From Deltaproteobacteria bacterium (GTDB lineage: Bacteria > Myxococcota_A > Polyangia > Polyangiales > Houyiibacteriaceae), in contig QMMB01000268.1 in assembly GCA_003647035.1 (NCBI GenBank), forward strand, positions 1 to 5,135: a stretch of 5,135 nucleotides of DNA, read 5' to 3'. Positions 1-5,135 of the stretch are shown in pieces. Below the pieces are notes generated by a model. That model was given only the letters and a program-made list of their open reading frames with translations. It was not told the origin of the DNA and ran no database searches. How positions within the stretch are numbered: position 1 is the first letter of the stretch; every line of letters starts with the position of its first letter. The position numbers and the translations under genes are program-made.

Positions 1-2007
1 CTAGGACAACAGGCGCTGCGCTTCGGCAACGACGCGCTCGACCGTGAGGCCATACTTCTCGTAGAGCTGCTTGTACGGCGCCGACGCGCCGAACTGTTCG
101 ATGGTGACGAACGCAGCGTCGTTGCCGACCCAGCGGTCCCAGCCTTGGCGAATGCCCGCCTCGATGACGACCTTAGCGGCGACGCCGCGCGGCAGGACCT
201 CCTGCTGGTAGCCTTCGTCTTGCTGCTCGAAGAGCTCCCAGCACGGCATGCTCACCACGCGCACGGCGGCGCCTTCCTGCTCGAGCACGTCGGCTGCCGC
301 AAGCGCAATCTCTACCTCGCTGCCGGTCGCCACCAGGATCACGTCCGGCCCGCCACCGCCAGCTTCACGCAGGGTGTAGGCCCCGCGCGCTGCCTTTTCG
401 GCACTCGCGACCGTGCTGCGATCGAGCACCGGCACATTCTGTCGTGTCAACGCGAGCGCTGCTGGACCGTCCCATCGAAGGGCCGCCTTCCAGCACTCGC
501 GCACCTCGTTCGCATCCGCGGGTCTGAACACAGCAAGCTCGGGAATCGCGCGTAGCGCGGCGAGCTGCTCCACGGGCTGGTGGGTCGGACCGTCCTCGCC
601 AAGGCCGATGCTGTCGTGCGTGTAGATGTAGCGGGTGTGGAGCTTCATCAGCGCAGCGAGGCGGATCGAAGGCCGCATGTAGTCGCTGAATATCAGGAAG
701 GTCGCGCCGAATGGGATCACGCCGCCGTGAAGCGCCATCCCGTTCATCGCTGCACCCATCCCGTGCTCACGAATGCCCCAATCCACGTTGCGCGGGATCC
801 CGTCGGCCTGAGCCAGGAAGCTCGAGAGACCCTTCATGTGGCTGTTGTTCGACCCCGCAAGATCCGCAGAGCCTCCGACCAGCCCGCCCATTTTCGAGGC
901 CAGCGCGATGGGCACGGCGCCGCCCGCTCTTCGCGTCGCGGTGCCTTTGGGGTCGGCGTCGAAGACCGGTAGATCGGCGTCCCAATCCGCGGGCAGCTCG
1001 CCAGCCAATGCCCCCTCGAGCTCGTTCGCTGCCTCAGGAAACTCGGCCCGGTACTCTGCGAGACGGGCTTGCCATGCCTCGTGGCTCTTCGCCCCACGAT
1101 CCCGAATCGCTTCCGCCGCTGCCGCGAGCTCGTCGGGCACGAAGAACAACGGCTCGGTTGGCCATTCCATGATCTGCTTGGTGGCGATGATCTCGTCTTC
1201 ACCGAGCGGCGCTCCGTGCGCGCCCGAGGTGTCGCGCTTGTTGGGCGAAGGATCGCCAATGATCGTGCGTACCCGGATGAAGCTTGGGCGAGCGTCCGCG
1301 ACCGCCGCGTTCGAAGCCCCGATCAGCGCTGCGAGGTCGTTCCCATCTGCGACGCTTTGCGTATGCCAGCCGTACGACGCGAAGCGCGCCAACACATCCT
1401 CGCTGAAGCTGAGGTCGGTCCTGCCGTCGATCGTGATCTCGTTGTCATCCCAGAACACCGTGAGCTTTCCGAGCTCGAGGTGACCGGCGAGCGACGCAGC
1501 CTCCGAGGCCACGCCTTCCATGAGGTCGCCATCCGACGCGATGACCCACGTACGGTGATCGAAAAGGACGTGCCCCGGCTTGTTGAACCGTGCGGCAAGA
1601 TGCCGTTCCGCCATCGCCATCCCGACGCCGTTCCCGACGCCCTGCCCGAGCGGCCCCGTCGTCGTCTCGACACCCGGCGTGACGTGCGACTCCGGGTGGC
1701 CCGGCGTGAGACTTCCCCACTGCCGGAACTGGCGAATGTCATCCAGCGAAACCTCGTAACCGCTTAGATGGAGCAAGGCGTACTGAAGCATCGACGCGTG
1801 CCCGCACGACAAGACGAACCGATCGCGGTCCGGCCAATCGGGATTCGCCGGGTCATGCTTGCGCAGCTCCGAGAAAAGCGCCCAACCGAGGGGCGCGAGC
1901 GCCATCGGCGTCCCGGGGTGGCCCGAGTTGGCGGCCTGCACGGCATCCATGCTTAGGCCACGAATCGTCTTGATAGCGAGCTCGTCGAGCTGCGCGGGGT
2001 TCCCCAT
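1..2007 (-). CDS. tkt: Transketolase, complete (668 aa)
   Basis: This cytoplasmic, thiamine-diphosphate-dependent enzyme moves two-carbon ketol units between sugar phosphates in the non-oxidative pentose phosphate pathway. The whole family architecture is visible. The N-terminal ThDP-binding domain has the SGHPG motif (His30), CGHAS (His70), GPLGQG (118-123), and the ThDP/metal motif from GDG-like SDGDLMEG (158-165) to DDN (187-189). The substrate-loop segment SPNK...AHGAPLG follows, with His264. The pyrimidine-binding domain carries GIREHGM, whose Glu414 matches the catalytic glutamate of E. coli TktA, then HDSIGLGEDGPTHQP (464-478, His476) and TRQN (521-524). The C-terminal domain runs from about 540 to 668. 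Length matches the usual 660-670 residues, with no truncation. The ATG is preceded by AGGAGGA at 7 nt spacing. It diverges from the transhydrogenase operon. DXS and other ketolase relatives are excluded by the length and motif set. Whether it serves the pentose phosphate pathway or a carbon-fixing cycle cannot be told here. Confidence 0.98.
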   Translation of the reverse strand: MGNPAQLDELAIKTIRGLSMDAVQAANSGHPGTPMALAPLGWALFSELRKHDPANPDWPDRDRFVLSCGHASMLQYALLHLSGYEVSLDDIRQFRQWGSLTPGHPESHVTPGVETTTGPLGQGVGNGVGMAMAERHLAARFNKPGHVLFDHRTWVIASDGDLMEGVASEAASLAGHLELGKLTVFWDDNEITIDGRTDLSFSEDVLARFASYGWHTQSVADGNDLAALIGASNAAVADARPSFIRVRTIIGDPSPNKRDTSGAHGAPLGEDEIIATKQIMEWPTEPLFFVPDELAAAAEAIRDRGAKSHEAWQARLAEYRAEFPEAANELEGALAGELPADWDADLPVFDADPKGTATRRAGGAVPIALASKMGGLVGGSADLAGSNNSHMKGLSSFLAQADGIPRNVDWGIREHGMGAAMNGMALHGGVIPFGATFLIFSDYMRPSIRLAALMKLHTRYIYTHDSIGLGEDGPTHQPVEQLAALRAIPELAVFRPADANEVRECWKAALRWDGPAALALTRQNVPVLDRSTVASAEKAARGAYTLREAGGGGPDVILVATGSEVEIALAAADVLEQEGAAVRVVSMPCWELFEQQDEGYQQEVLPRGVAAKVVIEAGIRQGWDRWVGNDAAFVTIEQFGASAPYKQLYEKYGLTVERVVAEAQRLLS

Positions 2008-2014
2008 GCTCCTG

Positions 2015-2021
2015 TCCTCCT
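2015..2021 (-). promoter_or_regulatory. Shine-Dalgarno site of tkt
   Basis: On the minus strand this reads AGGAGGA, ending 7 nt before the ATG at 2007..2005. It is a near-perfect anti-16S match at ideal spacing and settles the tkt start. It suggests efficient translation. Confidence 0.85.
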
Positions 2022-2138
2022 GGTTCGCGGGCCGGATCTAGCAGGCCGGACGAGAACACAAAAGGGGCGTTGAAAGGTTTTTCGGCTACGGCTGGACATG
2101 ACCCCAGATCGCCACTAACAACCTCGGACGCGGGCAGT

Positions 2139-2160
2139 CGATTGTTGACTAGTTCAATCG
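2139..2160. repeat. Inverted repeat upstream of pntAA, possible operator
   Basis: CGATTG (2139..2144) and CAATCG (2155..2160) are exact reverse complements separated by 10 bases, giving a 22-bp dyad about 40 bases before the pntAA start. The spacer contains the small palindrome ACTAGT and overlaps the -35-like TTGACT. The spacing of about 16 bases between arm centres would suit a dimeric DNA-binding protein. A weak RNA hairpin or chance are alternatives. No known operator consensus was recognised. Confidence 0.35.
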
Positions 2161-2188
2161 GGTTTGCCGCTCTGGGCGACGCCCGCGC

Positions 2189-2193
2189 AGGAG
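2189..2193 (+). promoter_or_regulatory. Shine-Dalgarno site of pntAA, decides the start
   Basis: AGGAG lies 6 nt before the ATG at 2200. This favours 2200 over an in-frame TTG at 2164, which would add 12 residues (PLWATPAQ...) that are not part of the domain I fold. A second ATG at 2196 is in another frame. Confidence 0.8.
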
Positions 2194-2199
2194 CAATGG

Positions 2200-3333
2200 A
2201 TGCCTGAGATTTTCGTGCCCAAGGAAGTGGTAGAAGGCGAGACACGGGTCGCCTGCACACCGGAAACGGCGAAACGCTACGTGAAAGAGGGCTTCGATGT
2301 CGTCGTTGAGAGTGCTGCGGGCAAGCACGCCCACTTCACCGATGAGCGTTACCGCGAAGCGGGCGCCAAGATCGTGGCCGGCACCGACGCGGAGGCCGCC
2401 TGGGGTAGCGCGGACATCGTCTTCCGAGTGTACCCCATCACGCCCGACGAGGCGTCCAAGATCAAGGAGGGCGCCATCCTCATCGGCTTCATGTCGCCCC
2501 ATAAGAACCTCGATTCGGTGCGGATCCTGCGCGACCGCAAGATCAGCACCATCGCGATGGAGCTCGTGCCCCGCATCAGCCGCGCGCAATCGATGGACGC
2601 ACTCAGCTCGCAGGCTTCGATCGCTGGCTACCAAGCCGTGCTCATGGCAGCGACTTACCTCGACAAGTACTTCCCACTCCTGATGACCGCGGCCGGGACG
2701 ATTCAGCCCGCCAAGATCGTCATCATGGGCGCAGGCGTCGCTGGCCTTCAGGCTATCGCAACTGCACGCCGCCTCGGCGCCGTGGTCGAGGTTTCCGACA
2801 TCCGCCCGGCCGTCAAAGAGCAGGTCGAATCCCTCGGTGGCCGTTTCATCGACTTTCCGATGGACGAAAGCGGCGAAGGCGAAGGCGGCTACGCGCGGGA
2901 GCTCACCCCCGAACAGCTCAAGGCCCAACAGGAAATCGTCCGTCAAAAGGTCGTTGCCGCAGACGCCGTCATCACCACGGCACTCGTGCCAGGGCGCCCC
3001 GCCCCGAAGCTCATCACCGCGGACATGGTAAAGGACATGCGCGAGGGCGCGGTCATCGTCGACCTCGCCGTCGAGCAAGGCGGCAACTGCGAGCTGTCGA
3101 AGAGCGGGGAAATGGTCATCGAACATGGCGTGACCATCATCGGCCATCCGAACATGGCCGCGTCGACCCCTGCGGACGCGAGCCTGCTCTACGCCCGCAA
3201 TATCCAAGCCGTTCTTCTCGGCGCAGTCACCGAGGGAGAGGTCGTGCTGAATCTCGAAGACGAGATTTTCGCCGGCGCCCTGCTCACCCACAACGGCGAG
3301 GTCCGGCACGGACCGACCGCCGAGGCCCTCTAG
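2200..3333 (+). CDS. pntAA: NAD(P) transhydrogenase subunit alpha part 1 (domain I), complete (377 aa)
   Basis: This is the soluble, cytoplasm-facing NAD(H)-binding domain I of the proton-translocating transhydrogenase; it hands hydride from NADH to NADP+ on domain III of PntB. The protein starts MPEIFVPKE, the typical beginning of the AlaDH/PNT fold. It carries the signature RISRAQSMD (125-133), whose Arg, Gln and Asp contact the nicotinamide in the Rhodospirillum rubrum protein. MTAAGTIQPAK (162-172) leads into the Rossmann loop GAGVAG (177-182), with the acidic residue Asp200 ending the second strand. The mobile-loop segment GGYARE (229-234), VPGRPAP (263-269) and VIVDLAVEQGGN (285-296) follow. 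The length of 377 fits free-standing PntAA (about 375-385) and not fused PntA (about 510). The RAQSMD loop and the adjacent membrane genes argue against alanine dehydrogenase, which shares the fold. It is first of three genes, 14 bases before pntAB. Confidence 0.97.
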   Translation: MPEIFVPKEVVEGETRVACTPETAKRYVKEGFDVVVESAAGKHAHFTDERYREAGAKIVAGTDAEAAWGSADIVFRVYPITPDEASKIKEGAILIGFMSPHKNLDSVRILRDRKISTIAMELVPRISRAQSMDALSSQASIAGYQAVLMAATYLDKYFPLLMTAAGTIQPAKIVIMGAGVAGLQAIATARRLGAVVEVSDIRPAVKEQVESLGGRFIDFPMDESGEGEGGYARELTPEQLKAQQEIVRQKVVAADAVITTALVPGRPAPKLITADMVKDMREGAVIVDLAVEQGGNCELSKSGEMVIEHGVTIIGHPNMAASTPADASLLYARNIQAVLLGAVTEGEVVLNLEDEIFAGALLTHNGEVRHGPTAEAL

Positions 3334-3340
3334 GAAAGGA
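3334..3340 (+). promoter_or_regulatory. Shine-Dalgarno site of pntAB
   Basis: GAAAGGA sits directly after the pntAA stop and ends 7 nt before the ATG at 3348. This favours 3348 over the ATG two codons later at 3354, which would have 13 nt spacing. Confidence 0.65.
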
Positions 3341-3347
3341 ACCGACC

Positions 3348-3638
3348 ATGATCATGGGACCTCTGCTCATTGGCATCTACGTGTTCGTTCTCGCTAGCTT
3401 CGTCGGCTTCGAGATGATCACCAAGGTGCCGCCGACGTTGCACACCCCACTGATGAGCGGTGCGAACGCCATCAGTGGCATCACCGTGGTCGGCGCAGTC
3501 GCTGCAGCGACGTCAGGCGCCCCCACCGTAGCAAACGTCCTCGGCGCGCTCGCCATCGTCACCGCGACCATCAACGTCGTTGGCGGCTTCCTAGTCACCG
3601 ACCGCATGTTGCGCATGTTCGGGAAGAAGCGGAAATGA
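3348..3638 (+). CDS. pntAB: NAD(P) transhydrogenase subunit alpha part 2 (membrane), complete (96 aa)
   Basis: This small inner-membrane subunit equals the C-terminal membrane part of fused PntA and joins PntB to form domain II, the proton channel. Three hydrophobic segments are visible at about 5-23, 42-56 and 61-83, as expected for the split subunit. Family motifs are VPPTLHTPLMSGANAISGI (27-45) and the end motif NVVGGFLVTDRMLRMF (76-91), followed by a basic tail GKKRK. The length of 96 is normal for the short form (about 90-105). Position 43, in NAISGI, is serine; from memory, the Thermus protein has the channel histidine (His42) there. The stop overlaps the pntB start by four bases (ATGA), so translation is probably coupled. 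The start could also be Met3, but the upstream ribosome-binding site fits Met1 better. Confidence 0.95.
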   Translation: MIMGPLLIGIYVFVLASFVGFEMITKVPPTLHTPLMSGANAISGITVVGAVAAATSGAPTVANVLGALAIVTATINVVGGFLVTDRMLRMFGKKRK

Positions 3639-5071
3639 GCCAGGAAGTCATTCAATCGACCGTGGTCCCGGTCATCTATCTTCTGTCGACGATCCTGTTC
3701 ATTTTCGGGATCAAGCGGCTCTCCAAGGTCAAGACCGCGCGGCGCGGCAACGCGCTTGCGGCCGTCGGCATGCTGCTCGCCATCGTCGGTGCGCTTCTGG
3801 AGCTCGGCGTCGTCGACTACCGCTGGATCGCCGGCGGGATGGCGGTCGGCACCATCATCGGCCTGCTGTTCGCCCTTCGCGTCCAGATGACCTCAATGCC
3901 GGAGATGGTGGCTCTTTTCAACGGTTTCGGTGGCATTGCCTCCGCACTGGTCGCGACGTCGATCTACTGGGACGAGATCGTGCAACGAGCGCCGGCCGGA
4001 GCGGTCTACGAAGTACTCGGCACCGACAAAACCGTCACGGTCATGCTCTCGATCCTGATCGGCGGCATTACCTTCACGGGCAGCCTCATCGCCCTGTTCA
4101 AGCTTCAAGGGAAGCTGAAGAAGGGCCAGCCGATCCTACTTCCGGCAAGGCACTTCATCACCTTCGGGCTGCTGATCGGGGCCTTCGTATTTGGGGGGCT
4201 GGCCGTGGCGGCAGCGGCTCCGGATTCGGTCACGTGGGTGCTTGCCCTTGGCGGGGCCTCGCTGATCCTCGGTATCCTGCTGACGATCCCAATCGGCGGG
4301 GCCGACATGCCGGTCGTCGTGTCGCTGCTCAACTCGTACTCCGGCGTGGCAGCATCGATGGCTGGTTTCGTCGTCGGTAACCCTGTGCTGATCATCGCAG
4401 GCGCCATGGTCGGCGCGGCGGGCCTTATCCTCACACAGATCATGTGCGTGGCAATGAACCGCTCGCTCCTCAATGTCTTGGTCGGCGGCTTCGGCGTCAC
4501 CGACGGTGGCGCCGGCGGCGGCGGAAGCGACGAGTACACGAGCGTAACTTCGTGCGGCGCGGAAGAGACCGCGATGCTGCTCGAGAACGCGGAGTCGGTC
4601 ATCATCGTTCCGGGCTACGGGCTGGCGGTCGCACAGGCGCAACACGCGGTCCGCGAGCTCGCCGACATGCTGAAGGAGCGAGGCACCAAGGTGACCTACG
4701 GGATTCACCCAGTCGCTGGGCGCATGCCCGGGCACATGAACGTCCTGCTCGCCGAGGCCGACGTCCCCTACGAGGAGCTCCTCGAAATGGACGTGATCAA
4801 CCCGGAGTTCAAGAACACCGACGTGGTGATCGTCCTCGGCGCCAACGACGTCGTGAACCCCGCCGCCACCAAGGACCCGGCCAGCCCGATCGCGGGCATG
4901 CCGATCCTCAATGCCCACGAGGCCCGCTCGGTCTTCGTCGTCAAACGAAGCCTCAGCCCTGGCTACGCAGGGATCAAGAACGAGCTCTTCGAGTATGACA
5001 ACACGATGATGGTGTTTGGGGACGCGAAGAAGGTGCTTCAAGAGCTAATCGGTGAAGTGAAAAACTTGTAG
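3635..5071 (+). CDS. pntB: NAD(P) transhydrogenase subunit beta, complete (478 aa)
   Basis: This inner-membrane subunit combines most of the proton channel (domain II) with the cytoplasmic NADP(H)-binding domain III. About nine hydrophobic segments lie between residues 8 and 272. Conserved membrane motifs are MPEMVALFNGFGG (88-100), GGADMPVVVSLLNSYSG (221-237; Asn233 matches E. coli Asn222) and IMCVAMNRS (269-277). A glycine-rich hinge (290-298) leads into domain III, with the Rossmann-like PGYGLAVAQAQHAV (326-339), HPVAGRMPGHMNVLLAEA (358-375), GANDVVNPAA (402-411) and the NADP-covering segment KRSLSPGYAGIKNELF (437-452). The length is slightly above E. coli PntB (462). The residue matching E. 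coli His91 is Asn96. Only a weak GGGAAG-like ribosome-binding site (3621..3626) precedes the ATG, and the four-base overlap with pntAB suggests translational coupling. It is the last operon gene seen. Confidence 0.98.
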   Translation: MSQEVIQSTVVPVIYLLSTILFIFGIKRLSKVKTARRGNALAAVGMLLAIVGALLELGVVDYRWIAGGMAVGTIIGLLFALRVQMTSMPEMVALFNGFGGIASALVATSIYWDEIVQRAPAGAVYEVLGTDKTVTVMLSILIGGITFTGSLIALFKLQGKLKKGQPILLPARHFITFGLLIGAFVFGGLAVAAAAPDSVTWVLALGGASLILGILLTIPIGGADMPVVVSLLNSYSGVAASMAGFVVGNPVLIIAGAMVGAAGLILTQIMCVAMNRSLLNVLVGGFGVTDGGAGGGGSDEYTSVTSCGAEETAMLLENAESVIIVPGYGLAVAQAQHAVRELADMLKERGTKVTYGIHPVAGRMPGHMNVLLAEADVPYEELLEMDVINPEFKNTDVVIVLGANDVVNPAATKDPASPIAGMPILNAHEARSVFVVKRSLSPGYAGIKNELFEYDNTMMVFGDAKKVLQELIGEVKNL

Positions 5072-5135
5072 CGGCAGCGCAAGCCCGAAGGGCGAAGCCC
5101 GGCGCAAAGCGCCGCCAAGCCGGCGCAAAGCGCTC
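5072..5135 (+). repeat. Hairpin-rich imperfect repeats after pntB
   Basis: The 64 bases after the pntB stop are packed with short dyads. These are GCCC-GAA-GGGC (5083..5093), CGGCGC-AAA-GCGCCG (5100..5114) and GCGC-AAA-GCGC (5123..5133). The block AAGCCCGGCGCAAAGCGCC (5095..5113) recurs with one base deleted and its last base changed at 5117..5134, and an earlier AAGCCCG begins at 5081. No T-run follows any stem, so this is not a clear intrinsic terminator. It may still act as a 3' stabiliser or transcription-stopping structure, or be a copy of a dispersed intergenic repeat. The window ends inside it, so its full extent is unknown. Confidence 0.55.

Larger units (their letters stand above)
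2008..2199. promoter_or_regulatory. Divergent intergenic region between tkt and pntAA
   Basis: This 192-base gap separates the two divergent start codons, so it must hold the 5' regions and probably the promoters of both units. I see no convincing -35/-10 pair. On the plus strand TTGACT (2145..2150) resembles a -35 box, but nothing like TATAAT lies about 17 bases downstream. On the minus strand TAGATC (2040..2035) is a poor -10 candidate, with only a weak TTTGTG-type partner. The region does contain an inverted repeat at 2139..2160 and a direct repeat GGCCGGA (2030..2036 and 2044..2050). No small ORF with a credible ribosome-binding site and no RNA gene was recognised. The regulatory role is inferred from position. 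Confidence 0.6.

Noticed and set aside
836..1767. Overlapping plus-strand open frames of 215 and 232 codons opposite tkt
   Set aside because: Both are antisense to the conserved transketolase core and overlap each other in different frames. Neither translation resembles a known protein.
2174..2184. Small GGGC-GAC-GCCC hairpin just before the pntAA ribosome-binding site
   Set aside because: The stem is only four base pairs, does not include the ribosome-binding site, and is expected often in such GC-rich DNA. It is not enough to call a riboswitch or attenuator.
2164..2199. In-frame TTG start that would extend PntAA by 12 residues
   Set aside because: The ATG at 2200 has AGGAG at 6 nt spacing and begins exactly at the conserved domain I N-terminus. 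The extension includes the ribosome-binding site itself.
2149..3309. A 386-codon open frame antisense to pntAA
   Set aside because: It lies almost wholly opposite pntAA, whose protein is clearly recognisable. GC-biased third positions deplete stops on the opposite strand. The translation has low-complexity His/Asp/Arg-rich composition and no recognisable domain.
2200..3333. Alanine dehydrogenase as an alternative identity for pntAA
   Set aside because: The fold is shared, but the RAQSMD nicotinamide-contact loop, the mobile-loop segment and the adjacent pntAB and pntB genes identify transhydrogenase domain I.
3635..3638. The pntAB/pntB overlap as a possible frameshift or assembly error
   Set aside because: The ATGA overlap is a common arrangement for coupled genes, and both proteins have complete, family-typical ends.
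4136..5041. A 301-codon open frame antisense to pntB
   Set aside because: It is a shadow of pntB with His/Asp/Arg-rich composition and no recognisable motif, again explained by high-GC codon use.

Overview
This is an ordinary-looking stretch of a high-GC bacterial chromosome that encodes central carbon and redox metabolism. It holds four complete protein-coding genes in two divergent units. On the minus strand is a full-length transketolase (tkt, 1..2007); its stop codon is the first three bases of the window. On the plus strand is a three-gene operon for the proton-translocating NAD(P) transhydrogenase in its split-alpha form: pntAA (2200..3333, soluble NAD(H)-binding domain I), pntAB (3348..3638, the small membrane piece of alpha) and pntB (3635..5071, membrane domain plus NADP(H)-binding domain III).

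The two units are separated by 192 bases (2008..2199) that must carry both 5' regions. Strong Shine-Dalgarno sequences fix the starts of tkt and pntAA. I see no convincing sigma-70-type promoter there, but there is a 6-bp-arm inverted repeat (2139..2160) and a 7-bp direct repeat (2030..2036 and 2044..2050). After pntB only 64 bases remain. They are filled with short GC-rich hairpins and an imperfect repeat, and the window ends inside this repeat.

The genes fit together metabolically. Transketolase runs the non-oxidative pentose phosphate pathway (or a related carbon-rearranging cycle), and the transhydrogenase uses the proton-motive force to make NADPH from NADH. Divergent placement could allow shared control, but that is inference.

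The split PntAA/PntAB/PntB layout, high GC and GC-biased third positions are compatible with several groups. My weak guess is a deltaproteobacterial or Myxococcota-like organism; the sequence alone does not prove it.

I found no mobile element, CRISPR array, tRNA, rRNA or novel multi-gene system. The most interesting observation is in the transhydrogenase membrane domain. Both positions where characterised enzymes carry the proton-channel histidine (PntB, as in E. coli; PntAB, as in Thermus) are here non-histidine (Asn96 of PntB and Ser43 of PntAB).
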